The notes under the pieces are model-generated. The model did no database searches. It was given only the letters and a program-made list of their open reading frames with translations, and was not told the origin of the DNA. A stretch of 32,920 bases of DNA from CAYTID01 sp964437735 (GTDB lineage: Bacteria > Bacteroidota > Ignavibacteria > UBA10030 > BY39), in NCBI GenBank assembly GCA_964437735.1, contig CAYTID010000015.1, forward strand, positions 1 through 32,920, given 5' to 3'. A program made the position numbers and the translations under genes. Of this stretch, positions 7,430 to 16,125 are shown in pieces; position 1 is the first letter of the stretch; the number at the start of each line of letters is the position of its first letter.

Positions 7430-8107
7430 ATGCCCGGGAAATTATATCTTGTATCTATACCAATAGGCAATCCGGACGATATAACCGTTCGGGCGATAAA
7501 AGTATTGAAAACCGTTGATTATATCGTATTAGAAGAACAAAAAGAGGGGGCGAAATTTCTCAGATATCTCGACATCCAATCACCCACTGAATTATTGAAT
7601 GAACATAATGAAGAAAATATGACAGAGGTATTGTTGGATTATCTGAATTCCGGTAAAAATGTAGCCGTAATTTCAGATTCCGGGACTCCTGTTTTTTCCG
7701 ATCCCGGAAGATTGTTAGTGCAAAGTTGTCATCAACAAAATATCCGTGTAATACCTATTCCGGGTGCTTCTTCTTTAATGCCGGCATTGATTGTTTCGGG
7801 TTTTCCTATAGATAACTTTCTATATTATGGCTGGTTATCCCCCAAAACAGATGTAAGAAAAAACGAACTGCGATCTTTAAAAAGAGAAAAACGGACAATA
7901 GTTATTCTTGATACTCCATACAGATTGAAATCTCTTGTCCGGGACTTGAAAGAGATATTCACAGACACAAGGGAAATTTGTGTTGCATATAATATTACTT
8001 TGGCGGACGAAAAAATAATATTAGGGAATCCTTCAAAAGTCTATAACGAAGTAATAAAAAATAATTTGAAGGGAGAATTCGTGCTTTTAATCAGTGGAAT
8101 TGAATAA
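7430..8107 (+). CDS. rsmI: RsmI-like SAM-dependent methyltransferase (16S rRNA C1402 2'-O-methylation family)
   Basis: A 225-residue protein of the tetrapyrrole-methylase fold. Family marks are the N-terminal LVSIPIGNPDDITVRAIKVL, LLNEHNEEN, VISDSGTPVFSDPG (SAM-binding loop) and IPIPGASSLMPALIVSGFP. In RsmI this domain methylates the 2'-O of 16S rRNA C1402. Typical RsmI has about 280 residues with a C-terminal helical extension. This protein lacks it, and the usual AEDTR motif after the first helix reads LEEQKEG, so it may be a short RsmI paralogue rather than the canonical enzyme. It is the last gene of the dut operon. It runs convergently with the DUF4340 gene, leaving 17 nt between stops. 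Confidence 0.75.
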   Translation: MPGKLYLVSIPIGNPDDITVRAIKVLKTVDYIVLEEQKEGAKFLRYLDIQSPTELLNEHNEENMTEVLLDYLNSGKNVAVISDSGTPVFSDPGRLLVQSCHQQNIRVIPIPGASSLMPALIVSGFPIDNFLYYGWLSPKTDVRKNELRSLKREKRTIVILDTPYRLKSLVRDLKEIFTDTREICVAYNITLADEKIILGNPSKVYNEVIKNNLKGEFVLLISGIE

Positions 8108-8139
8108 GCACGCATATCTTTTCTTCATTTTATGCTTAT
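8104..8139. terminator. Possible bidirectional terminator between converging genes
   Basis: ATAAGCA (8104-8110) and TGCTTAT (8133-8139) are perfect inverted repeats that straddle the facing stop codons of the RsmI-like and DUF4340 genes. The loop is long (22 nt) and T-rich. It is weak as an intrinsic terminator, and its right arm lies inside the DUF4340 coding end. Confidence 0.3.
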
Positions 8140-9021
8140 AAAATCACTTTTTTGTTTTAACAACTTATCCGCACTGCTTCGACTGATTTCAAAAATCTGA
8201 GTGGCATTAGAAACAGTTACCCTGTAAAGATTGCTATCCGGCTGAACTGGATACAAATTAGCTGAGATGTTGCCTGTAATATTTAAAATCAATTGTGGAT
8301 TAGCAAGCGTGACAACGGTATCAATAAAATTATCTGCTCTGAGTTCTTTGAGCGAGGATATCAAACGATTAACAGAATTTTCATCAGCGGAATCTTCATT
8401 AACATACCAGGATGTATTTTTCAGTATCAAATTCCAGGTGTCATCTGGATAGTGGAATGTTATATTGTTAATGACTTCTTTGTCAATTTGCAAAATTAAT
8501 TTTTCACGCCAATCGTTCAGATTCTTATTAACCAGCCATGAGTTAAGTCTTTCGCCGAGGTAAACATTATTAGAGGACATCGGACGGATATATGATTCCA
8601 TATAGGAGGGACCCATTTTTCCAATTACCAGTGAAATGTATTTGTTGTTCGAATGGTAAAAACTTAACGATGTCCCCGTCAAAGTGTCAACCTGAAAAAG
8701 AATTTGTTTTTCGGGATTCGAGGAAATTAAACTATTGATTTTTAAATTAACTGCTGAGGATAATAAGGTCAAAACAGCAGAATTATCCGCAATATAATTT
8801 ATAGGAGATGTAATCGTCCATACTCCTGAAATATTTTCAATTACGATCTTACGCCCGATTTTTGATATTTCAAATCTGACAACCTTTGCGGAGTCAATAA
8901 CAATTTCTGAATCAATTAATTCGTAGCTGGCATCCCTTTCTACATAGGGAGAAAAAATAAAAAAGCTTATTAATGCCAGAGCTGCAAATAAGATTATCAA
9001 ATATTTTGTAGAAGTTTTCAT
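8125..9021 (-). CDS. DUF4340 domain protein, last gene of the Gld-like ABC operon
   Basis: A 298-residue protein with a single N-terminal membrane anchor (about residues 7-25, YLIILFAALALISFFIF) and a periplasmic remainder. The pattern matches the DUF4340 family: repeated short beta units with the motifs GVWTITSPI, LVIGKMGPSYMESYIRP and a tryptophan-containing NSWLVNKNLNDWR. The family's biochemical role is unknown, but it characteristically follows GldG-like ABC auxiliary proteins. It starts 13 nt after the GldG-like stop, so the two are almost certainly co-transcribed and probably form one envelope complex. It could position or regulate the transporter; this is inference from context only. 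Confidence 0.8.
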   Translation of the reverse strand: MKTSTKYLIILFAALALISFFIFSPYVERDASYELIDSEIVIDSAKVVRFEISKIGRKIVIENISGVWTITSPINYIADNSAVLTLLSSAVNLKINSLISSNPEKQILFQVDTLTGTSLSFYHSNNKYISLVIGKMGPSYMESYIRPMSSNNVYLGERLNSWLVNKNLNDWREKLILQIDKEVINNITFHYPDDTWNLILKNTSWYVNEDSADENSVNRLISSLKELRADNFIDTVVTLANPQLILNITGNISANLYPVQPDSNLYRVTVSNATQIFEISRSSADKLLKQKSDFISIK

Positions 9022-9034
9022 AATGGGTTATGAA

Positions 9035-10591
9035 TTATGGAGTCATTTCAATTTGTTTTCGGCGTTGTATGCGCAAACGCCATCTTACTATTCCAAAAAT
9101 TACTATAAATAATGGGGGAGCAATTAAGTTTAATGCTTTTACGAATGTTTTCGTACCGTCGGATACTTCATCTAAAGGTTTTACTGCGAGGTCTTTTGTC
9201 CTGATAGTGGATAATCCGATATCGTCAACCAGCCAGTCTATTAAATTGTTAGCAAAAATTAGATTATCTTTTGTGCCTGCGTACATATCCTGGAAAAAAT
9301 CACCATCTCCGACTACGGCAATTTTAGTTGAAGTACTTGTATTAAAGTTACCTATATCGGAAACTAAATCTTTCTCTGAAAATAGACTTCTAAATGTTCC
9401 TTCAACAGCAACCGCCAGTGGAATGTATGATTCTGTAAACATCTCCTGTGTGAATTGCTGTGTTGGATTAATTAAAAATGGGCCTTCCATTATCCCACTC
9501 TTATTGGAAGAAGTCAGCATTACAGTATATGTGAGTCCTTTTTTTTCCGAAATACCAGTGTCAATTGAACTTACGAAGTGAAACATAACAGGGGAGAGGT
9601 TTTTCATTGCTATAATGCCTGGATTGAATTCACTCGCGACGGGGATGTATGGATAGGGGATTTGACTTTGGATTGTCATATATCCTGTCTGTTGTGCGAT
9701 AGTAACATTCGCACAACGTGCATCACGGACTAAGTTATTATTAAGTCTAATCCCATACGATTCCAACAGATCATCAAGGTTCAAATCGATCGGTTTAGCC
9801 ATTTGTTCCTGCAGATTTGCATCAATCTTATTAATAAAGAAAGCTGTTTTCCCGCCTCGCATTATATATTGATCGATAAGATATTTATCTGAATCGCTAA
9901 AAGATTGCTTTGGAGCCGCGATTATTAACGCCTCAATATCATCCGGAATTGTTTCTAAATTTTCAAAAGAAACCTGTTCTATTTCATATTGCTCGGATAG
10001 AAGTTGCCGCATTTGTTTCATATCATCCAGGGATGGTTCTCCGTGTCCTGTTGAAAATCCAATCTTACGATTTACTCCAGATGTGAGTTTCTTAATTCTC
10101 GAACTGATTTCATATTCCAGCTTATCTAAATTTTGGATAACCGGAATTTGTTCTTGCTTATCTCCATAAAGAAATACAAGACCCATATAAGCTTTTTCAA
10201 TTTGAAGTTTATCATTTTTAACTACCTGAACCTGTACGGGTGGTATTCCATAACGTTGCGCCTCCTGTTCGATTTCTGGTTTTGCGGATGGATCGATAAA
10301 CTCATACTGGAAGTTATTGTTAGAATATGCTCTGTAATCATCTAATTGATCTTTTAATAAACGTCGGTTACTGTTGTAGGGTGCAGGGAGGTCTGCAGTA
10401 AAATATACCTTAACTAAAAATTTATCGTCTAGCGAAGAAACAAGAATTTTACTCGTTTCTGAAAGAGAATATGATTTAGAGGATGTTAAATCCAGCCGGG
10501 TAAATATATTGACTGAAATGAAATTAATGAATATTATTATCCCGATTACAAGTAATAACTGTATAATTGTTTGTTGTTTTACTTTACTCAT
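9035..10591 (-). CDS. GldG-like ABC transporter auxiliary/periplasmic subunit
   Basis: A 518-residue protein with an N-terminal membrane helix (about 8-28), a large periplasmic part, and a C-terminal helix (about 489-505) followed by a basic tail (RWRLRIQRRKQ). The sequence fits the ABC_transp_aux/GldG family: LDLTSSKSYSLSETSKILVSSLDD near the N-terminus, VKVYFTADLPAPYN, IGFSTGHGEPS and ALIIAAPKQSFSDSDKYLIDQYI. GldG works with GldF and GldA in an ABC transporter needed for gliding in Flavobacteria, but such genes also occur in non-gliding bacteria, so motility cannot be claimed. Its ATG directly abuts the permease stop codon. It is the third gene of a four-gene operon. Confidence 0.85.
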   Translation of the reverse strand: MSKVKQQTIIQLLLVIGIIIFINFISVNIFTRLDLTSSKSYSLSETSKILVSSLDDKFLVKVYFTADLPAPYNSNRRLLKDQLDDYRAYSNNNFQYEFIDPSAKPEIEQEAQRYGIPPVQVQVVKNDKLQIEKAYMGLVFLYGDKQEQIPVIQNLDKLEYEISSRIKKLTSGVNRKIGFSTGHGEPSLDDMKQMRQLLSEQYEIEQVSFENLETIPDDIEALIIAAPKQSFSDSDKYLIDQYIMRGGKTAFFINKIDANLQEQMAKPIDLNLDDLLESYGIRLNNNLVRDARCANVTIAQQTGYMTIQSQIPYPYIPVASEFNPGIIAMKNLSPVMFHFVSSIDTGISEKKGLTYTVMLTSSNKSGIMEGPFLINPTQQFTQEMFTESYIPLAVAVEGTFRSLFSEKDLVSDIGNFNTSTSTKIAVVGDGDFFQDMYAGTKDNLIFANNLIDWLVDDIGLSTIRTKDLAVKPLDEVSDGTKTFVKALNLIAPPLFIVIFGIVRWRLRIQRRKQIEMTP

Positions 10592-11302
10592 TTATGCCCA
10601 CCTCCTCTTGCTTAAAAAAGTCGAACTTAGGTAAAGCATCAAACCCATAAATGATAAATAATAAACAATATCGCGAGTATCAATAACTCCCCGGGCGATA
10701 TTTGAAAAGTGATATTCAATGCTGATATATTCAAGCAAAGGAGTAATAAAACCCGGTACGAAAATAAGTATTTTATCAAGTATAAATATAATAAAGACAA
10801 ATAAGAAACTAATGATAAAAGCCACAACTTGATTCTCAGTTATTGTCGATCCCAATAATCCGATACTAATAAATACACCTCCGGCAAGTAAAAGACCCGC
10901 ATATCCTCCGATTACCGGACCAATATCTATATTTCCCAGAATAGAAACAGTTGCATAATAAATAAGTGTTGGGATCAGTGCAACAATAAAAAGGGACCAT
11001 CCGGCTAAAAATTTTCCAACAATAATTTCATAATCTTTCAGGGGCTTTGTTGACAGAATTTCAATTGTTCCGCTCTTTTTCTCTTCGGAAATCAGTCGCA
11101 TAGTTATTGCAGGTGCAAAAAATAGGAGTAGAAAGGGACAGGTTTCATAGAAACTGCGAAGCGAAGAAACATTCGCGAGGAAAAGACTGCTAGTGAAAAA
11201 CCATCCGATTAATATTAAAAATACCACAATTACGATATATGCGACCGGTGAATCAAAATATGACCGAAATTCTTTTGAAAATATTATTTTTATGTTTTCC
11301 AT
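10592..11302 (-). CDS. ABC-2 type transporter permease (GldF-like)
   Basis: A 236-residue inner-membrane permease with about six transmembrane helices (near 20-38, 55-75, 95-125, 130-150, 158-178 and 212-230). Diagnostic features are the N-terminal IIFSKEFRSYFDSPVAYIV and the cytoplasmic coupling loop RLISEEKKSGTIEILSTKP, standard in ABC-2/GldF permeases. It lies 23 nt downstream of the ATPase and directly abuts the GldG-like gene. Together these should form an ATPase-permease-auxiliary complex in the inner membrane. The substrate is unknown. Confidence 0.88.
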   Translation of the reverse strand: MENIKIIFSKEFRSYFDSPVAYIVIVVFLILIGWFFTSSLFLANVSSLRSFYETCPFLLLFFAPAITMRLISEEKKSGTIEILSTKPLKDYEIIVGKFLAGWSLFIVALIPTLIYYATVSILGNIDIGPVIGGYAGLLLAGGVFISIGLLGSTITENQVVAFIISFLFVFIIFILDKILIFVPGFITPLLEYISIEYHFSNIARGVIDTRDIVYYLSFMGLMLYLSSTFLSKRRWA

Positions 11303-11325
11303 ATATTTTTACCAATATTAATTGA

Positions 11326-12276
11326 TTATGCTGCACTAAGAGTAAGTTCATGAAATACATCTTCCAGGCTTGTTTGTTCACGATGAAGTTCCAACAAGTT
11401 CCAGTTATTTTCTATGCAATGCCTGAATATCAATTTTCGGATATCAACTCCTTTTTCAACTTCAATTTTCAGTTTGATAATCCCTTCGCGTTCTTCAACT
11501 AAAAGAATCTGATGAATGGAAGGAAGCGAACTAAAACGGATTTTAATCATTTCAAAATTATAATTATCAGGAGTTTCAATTTCGACAAAAATTCTTTCGT
11601 TACCCTGGAAACCGCTTTGCAGTTCGGCGGGAGTTCCGTTTGCTACGATTTTTCCATGACTGATTATTAATACACGGTTACAGGTGGCTTGTACTTCGGG
11701 TAAAATGTGAGTTGAAAGAATGACTGTTTTTTCACGCCCTATCTGACGGATAAGGTTTCTTATTTCAACAATTTGGTTCGGATCAAGGCCGCTGGTTGGT
11801 TCATCAAGGATCAATATTTTGGGATCGTGTATCATTGCTTGTGCAAGACCCACTCGTTGACGATACCCTTTCGATAACTGTCCGATGTCCATGTGTTTAA
11901 CATTCGAGAGTCCGCATATACCAGTCATTTCACGAACTTTTCGATTGATAGAAGGTTTATGAACGCCCTGGAGTTTCGCTGAAAATTCAAGATAATCCAG
12001 AACATTCATATCTGTATATAAGGGATTGTTTTCAGGAAGATACCCGATGAGCTTCCTTATTTCAAAGGAGTTTTCCTTAACATCTTTACCCTCAACCATA
12101 ATGGTCCCTGAATTCGGCGTAAGGTAGGAAGTAATCATCCTCATTGTTGTTGTTTTTCCGGCTCCATTGGGTCCGAGGAAGCCAACTATTTCTCCATAAT
12201 GGATATCAAAGGATATTTCGTTGACAGCTTTGATATCACCGTACATTTTAGTCAAATTAGTTACATTAATTGACAT
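11326..12276 (-). CDS. ABC transporter ATP-binding protein (GldA-like)
   Basis: A 316-residue cytoplasmic ATPase. Visible motifs: Walker A GPNGAGKTT (about 36-44), Q-loop region GYLPENNPLY, signature LSKGYRQRVGLAQAM, Walker B ILILDEPTSGLDP and H-loop LSTHILPE. The roughly 90-residue C-terminal extension after the nucleotide-binding domain is usual for the GldA/CcmA-like exporter class. It is the promoter-proximal gene of the operon. A ribosome binding site AAGGA lies 5 nt before the ATG. The 126-nt gap upstream is AT-rich and has no certain promoter. Confidence 0.9.
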   Translation of the reverse strand: MSINVTNLTKMYGDIKAVNEISFDIHYGEIVGFLGPNGAGKTTTMRMITSYLTPNSGTIMVEGKDVKENSFEIRKLIGYLPENNPLYTDMNVLDYLEFSAKLQGVHKPSINRKVREMTGICGLSNVKHMDIGQLSKGYRQRVGLAQAMIHDPKILILDEPTSGLDPNQIVEIRNLIRQIGREKTVILSTHILPEVQATCNRVLIISHGKIVANGTPAELQSGFQGNERIFVEIETPDNYNFEMIKIRFSSLPSIHQILLVEEREGIIKLKIEVEKGVDIRKLIFRHCIENNWNLLELHREQTSLEDVFHELTLSAA

Positions 12277-12402
12277 AAAATTCCTTAATATAATTTAATG
12301 AATTAGTTTAATTATTTGGTTAAATAATTTTAGAATGTTTCGAGAAAAATATACAAAATTCAAAAAAAAATGCAACATGAAAGGGTTACCATATCAAAGA
12401 TA

Positions 12403-13305
12403 TCAGCGGACAAAATAATTTATTAATTTAGAAACTAATTTTGCCGTCGTTAAATTCGGATGGTGTAGATTTTCGAGCGGTGCAAGTTCTACAACATCGA
12501 AGCCGATAACATTTTTATTCTTTCCCAATTTTTTTAAAAAAGTCATTGTTTCATTCCAGTACAAACCATTAGGTTCGGGAGTTCCGGTTGCGGGCATAAT
12601 AGACGGATCGAATCCGTCAACATCGAATGAGACGTATACATTATCGGTAAGCTTATCGATTGCGTAATCGTACCACATTTTCAAAAATCTATTGTATTTA
12701 CCCTCACGTATTTCATGCGCGTAAAGTGTTGTAACACCATTATTTTTAATAAAATCAGCTTCCTCGATACTCTGTGCTCTTATACCTACCTGAACAATTC
12801 TATTAGGATTAATAAGTTCACAAATCCTTGCCATAACTGATGCATGACTAAACTTATTTCCCTGATATTCCAATCGTAAATCCGAATGTGCATCAATATG
12901 CAGGATAGATAAATCAGTATATTTTTCAGCAAGCGGTACTATGAGAGCCTGAGTGATAGTATGTTCGCCCCCCAATGTGCCAATATATTTATTTTGCTGA
13001 ATTAATTTTCTGCTCACCTGATAAATTGAATTTAAAGCCTCTTCATCATTCAAATCGGTGAATTTCATATAATCGAGTGTCGCGATTCCAAGTTCGCGAT
13101 CGATTTGTCTTCCTGTTTCTTCATCATAAAATTCAACAAAATGAGAAGCTTCGAGTATCGCTGCCGGACCTTTACCCGTCCCGCCACCGTAGGAGACGGT
13201 TTTTTCATAGGGAATTGGAAGTATTACTACTTTTGATTTATCATAGGATGATTTGTCCTCATCTATACCTAAAAAATTTTGTTCAATTCCGAGTGTTATA
13301 AACAT
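12403..13305 (-). CDS. speB: Agmatinase / arginase-family ureohydrolase
   Basis: A 300-residue cytoplasmic binuclear-manganese hydrolase. All metal ligands are present: His115 in GGEHT, Asp138-His140-Asp142 in DAHSD, and Asp228/Asp230 in SFDVDGFDPSIMP. The TGTPEPNGL motif after the last metal site favours agmatinase (agmatine to putrescine and urea) over arginase, which is why speB is suggested. Substrate assignment inside this family is error-prone; guanidinobutyrase or related activities are alternatives. The start is supported by AGAGGA upstream of the ATG. It stands alone: the ABC operon lies downstream on the same strand behind a 126-nt gap, and the divergent DUF2085 gene is 130 nt upstream. 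No other polyamine gene is in the window. Confidence 0.85.
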   Translation of the reverse strand: MFITLGIEQNFLGIDEDKSSYDKSKVVILPIPYEKTVSYGGGTGKGPAAILEASHFVEFYDEETGRQIDRELGIATLDYMKFTDLNDEEALNSIYQVSRKLIQQNKYIGTLGGEHTITQALIVPLAEKYTDLSILHIDAHSDLRLEYQGNKFSHASVMARICELINPNRIVQVGIRAQSIEEADFIKNNGVTTLYAHEIREGKYNRFLKMWYDYAIDKLTDNVYVSFDVDGFDPSIMPATGTPEPNGLYWNETMTFLKKLGKNKNVIGFDVVELAPLENLHHPNLTTAKLVSKLINYFVR

Positions 13306-13435
13306 TTTATTTCCTCTGCACTTATATATTTAATTGTTATAATTTAATAAAATTCTTTAAAAAAAAGAAGAGAGAATATCAGATGAGGTTTGCTTGACTA
13401 TCAATTGATTTTTGTTTTAATTTCCTAAAAGTCCG

Positions 13436-13924
13436 ATGAGCTCAGCGAGATTACATTATATTATCCTATTGTCCCTGATTTGTATTTGGTGTGTTTTGTT
13501 ATTCGTACCACCCATAATAGCGGCGAATTATGGAAAGGCGAATATTGGGGCAGAGCTATGTTATAATTTTTATGACAAAGTATGTCATCAATACGAAAGC
13601 CGGTCAATATTTATTGCCGGACATAAAATGGGTGTTTGTGCACGGTGTGCGGGAATTTACTTAGGATTTTTTGTGGGTATTTTGATTGTTCCACTTGTTA
13701 AACATAAATATAAATTTGATTTTAGAAGTTTAACTCTAATAACTTCTCCTATGATCATTGATGTTACACTTAATATTATAGGAATGCATCAGAGTAATTT
13801 ATTTACGAGAAGCTATACAGGATTGGCATTTGGAATTTTTGCAGCGATACTGTTATATCCCACTTATCAAAAAGCATTTTTTGAAATATTAGGAAATAAA
13901 ATAAGAAAGGAAAAATTATGTTAG
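13436..13924 (+). CDS. DUF2085 family membrane protein
   Basis: A 162-residue protein with about four transmembrane segments (near 8-30, 70-88, 95-115, 122-142). The defining DUF2085 pattern is present: a Cys-rich stretch VCHQYESRSIFIAGHKMGVCARCAG, followed by GIYLGFF. The paired CHQ and CARC cysteines could bind metal or form disulfides; the family has no established function. It begins a plus-strand run with an unknown membrane protein (overlapping by 7 nt) and an M1-like peptidase. TTGACT at 13394-13399 could be a -35 element, but the spacing to the ATG would leave almost no leader. Confidence 0.8.
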   Translation: MSSARLHYIILLSLICIWCVLLFVPPIIAANYGKANIGAELCYNFYDKVCHQYESRSIFIAGHKMGVCARCAGIYLGFFVGILIVPLVKHKYKFDFRSLTLITSPMIIDVTLNIIGMHQSNLFTRSYTGLAFGIFAAILLYPTYQKAFFEILGNKIRKEKLC

Positions 13925-14436
13925 AAAAGCCCGACAAATTCATTCCCGCTTTGTACGGAGGAATAATAATTGGCGTAATATCGTCCGTACCGTTTTTGAA
14001 TCTGATTAACTGTCTTTGCTGCGCCGGAATAATGTTAGGAGGATTTTTGTCAATTTATTTTTACAAAGAAAATTTTACTCCTGATACTCCACCTTTTACG
14101 ACCGCCGATTGCGTTAGCGTCGGTCTGTATGCAGGAATAATCGGGGCTTTCATAGGAGCAATTCTGGATTCTGTTTTTCTCATGATATTTGGAAATGTTG
14201 TTGGTGCATATGTATTGGAATTTTTGCAAAACATGGAACTTGATATTCCCGACGAAGCGCTCGAAAGTATTGAGCAAGCATTCGATCAGTCTTTAAGCGC
14301 TGCGAGTATTTTAATTGGATTGATATCAGGGATTATTATAAACAGTATTTTCGGAGTTTTGGGCGGTTTAATAGGTTTTAATATTTTTAAACCTAAACCC
14401 ACGCTTTCACAATCACAAAATCAACTGAATGTTTAA
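13918..14436 (+). CDS. Conserved-type hydrophobic membrane protein of unknown function
   Basis: A 172-residue protein with about four hydrophobic segments: 12-30 containing CLCCAG just after, 34-47, 68-95 (YAGIIGAFIGAILDSVFLMIF), and 125-155 (ASILIGLISGIIINSIFGVLGGLIGF). A short acidic amphipathic stretch (about 100-120, MELDIPDEALESIEQAFD) lies between the last two. The Gly-rich helices suggest tight packing, as in small pore or DUF-type membrane proteins. I do not recognise the family. It overlaps the DUF2085 gene by 7 nt and the peptidase by 8 nt, so it is translationally coupled to both. Confidence 0.75.
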   Translation: MLEKPDKFIPALYGGIIIGVISSVPFLNLINCLCCAGIMLGGFLSIYFYKENFTPDTPPFTTADCVSVGLYAGIIGAFIGAILDSVFLMIFGNVVGAYVLEFLQNMELDIPDEALESIEQAFDQSLSAASILIGLISGIIINSIFGVLGGLIGFNIFKPKPTLSQSQNQLNV

Positions 14437-16123
14437 AAAATACAAACATGTATTATTTCTTATATTAAACTGGTTCATTCTACTTCCGGTAATTTTTGCT
14501 CAGACGGGGGATGATTATAAAATCATCTCCCATCAGTCATCCATTAAGATATACCCTTCTGATTTTAGTGTTACTGTTATTGATACTATCAAGATGATTA
14601 ATAAGATTTTCGCAAAAGACGGCTTAATTCTGAAATTGAATCCCAAATTAGAAATCGAATATATATTTCATAACTCAAAAAAAATTAAATTTGAACAAAA
14701 ATATGAAAATGTAAAAATATATTCGTTAGGTGCAAATGCGGAAATAATAATAAAATATTCGGGTGATTTTCGATACAGGACAGAATTTTCTTATTTTACA
14801 GAGAATAATTTTGCTCTCTCAGGACAGGAGTTATTTATTGTAGGAACCAAATCTTATGAGTATTTTCGATTTGCCATTCAAACATCTGACAATTGGGATA
14901 TTATTACAGCCGGGAATTGTGTTTACAAAAAATATTCAAACGATACTTTGATACAGGTTTTTGAAAATCATGATTTCATTCAAACTTTAGGTTGGATTTG
15001 CGGCGGAAAATATCAAAAAGAGACAAAGGATATAAACGGTATCTCAATTTCAACTTATTTATTTCCGGAAGATTCTACTTCTGCCAAGGTATTAATTGAT
15101 CAGACAGAAAAAATCATTGAGTATTACCAAAAGATATTTACTCAATATCGGTTCAAAAAATTGGATATTGTGGAAGTTGAAGATTGGCTTGCCGGAAATG
15201 CCGTATTGGCAGCAGCGTTTCCTTCGGTTATTCTTGTAAAAAAACAGGCATTTCAAACGGAGGATGCTTATAACAGCGCAAGAACTATTTTACCGCACGA
15301 AGTCGCACATCAGTGGTTACCTTTATCGGTATTTGTTGATGAAAACGATATGGCATTATTATCCGAAGGATTCTGTGAATACTCATCTGTACTATACGGT
15401 GAATGGTCGGGTGATCCTCAGGCAAGGGATTCTCTAAAAAATCATCCGTTAAAGAGGCCTCTCTTGATGCGAGCTTTAAAAGGGAATGATTTACCACTCC
15501 GGCGCAAAGCCGATATTCGTTCAACACCCACACACTATCTTAAGGGTGCGTATGTTCATAACATGCTACGACTCATTATGGGAGATTCAGAATTTAAAAT
15601 TTTATTAAAGGAATTTACATCTCAAAACGTTCTAAAAACTGTAACAGCTTCCGATTACAGAAAAATGGCTGAAAATATTTCGGGTAAAAAGCTTGAATGG
15701 TTTTTTAATCAATGGACGGAACAGACAGGAATTCCACGATTAAAAATTTATGGCGTAAAAATAAAAAAGTACGGAATTGGGTGGCAAACTGAGGGACGGG
15801 TCAGACTAATAGGTTATGAAAAAAAATATACGACACCTGTGGAGTTAACAGTAGAAACGGCTGCGGAGGAAACCAATAATTTATATTGGATAGGTTATGA
15901 TGATGAGAATAATTACTTGAATGAAATACAATTTAAAATTGAAACGGCTGAAAAACCTTTGAGAATAATTTTGGATAAAAACGAAAACATCTTAAAGTAT
16001 CAAAAACTACCGGCTAAATTAAGTGACTTGCGAGACCCTGCAGAAGGTGTAATGATAATCGGGACTCGAGGGGGGGGGAAAGATACAATCAGTTATACAA
16101 AATTGCTAAAAGGGATTCAATAG
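14429..16123 (+). CDS. M1-like (gluzincin) metallopeptidase, C-terminus cut by a frameshift at a 9-G tract
   Basis: A 564-residue exported metallopeptidase. The signal peptide is residues 1-24 (basic start, hydrophobic core, cleavage near VIFA-Q). The zinc site is HEVAHQW at 290-296 with Glu313 in LLSEGFCEY, exactly the HExxH-x18-E spacing of M1 aminopeptidase-like enzymes. The catalytic domain ends near 430 (WFFNQWTEQTGIPRL) and a beta-sandwich domain follows. The GxMEN exopeptidase motif of classical M1 aminopeptidases is not seen, so the exact specificity is open. At 16070-16078 there are nine G residues. In this frame the protein ends 15 residues beyond the tract, but one extra G (or two fewer) would join it in frame to the ORF at 16126-16485, making about 685 residues. 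Assembly error, phase variation or mutation are all possible. Confidence 0.85.
   Translation: MFKKYKHVLFLILNWFILLPVIFAQTGDDYKIISHQSSIKIYPSDFSVTVIDTIKMINKIFAKDGLILKLNPKLEIEYIFHNSKKIKFEQKYENVKIYSLGANAEIIIKYSGDFRYRTEFSYFTENNFALSGQELFIVGTKSYEYFRFAIQTSDNWDIITAGNCVYKKYSNDTLIQVFENHDFIQTLGWICGGKYQKETKDINGISISTYLFPEDSTSAKVLIDQTEKIIEYYQKIFTQYRFKKLDIVEVEDWLAGNAVLAAAFPSVILVKKQAFQTEDAYNSARTILPHEVAHQWLPLSVFVDENDMALLSEGFCEYSSVLYGEWSGDPQARDSLKNHPLKRPLLMRALKGNDLPLRRKADIRSTPTHYLKGAYVHNMLRLIMGDSEFKILLKEFTSQNVLKTVTASDYRKMAENISGKKLEWFFNQWTEQTGIPRLKIYGVKIKKYGIGWQTEGRVRLIGYEKKYTTPVELTVETAAEETNNLYWIGYDDENNYLNEIQFKIETAEKPLRIILDKNENILKYQKLPAKLSDLRDPAEGVMIIGTRGGGKDTISYTKLLKGIQ
16070..16078 (+). repeat. Homopolymeric G9 tract inside the peptidase gene
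   Basis: Nine consecutive G residues follow CTCGA. The upstream frame reads Gly-Gly-Gly-Lys-Asp and terminates at 16121-16123. With ten (or seven) G residues the frame continues GERYNQLYKIAKRDSIE into MDKAWWW at 16126. Long G tracts are rare in this AT-rich DNA and are classical slippage sites. Confidence 0.9.
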
Positions 16124-16125
16124 AA

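Noticed and set aside
9030..9581. 183-codon plus-strand ORF opposite the GldG-like gene
   Set aside because: It is antisense to a well-supported family protein and has no recognisable domain or ribosome binding site.
12310..12329. 8-bp hairpin AATTATTT/AAATAATT upstream of the ABC ATPase gene
   Set aside because: The stem is entirely A/T and the region is AT-rich, so a chance inverted repeat is likely. It lies in the leader, not after a gene end.
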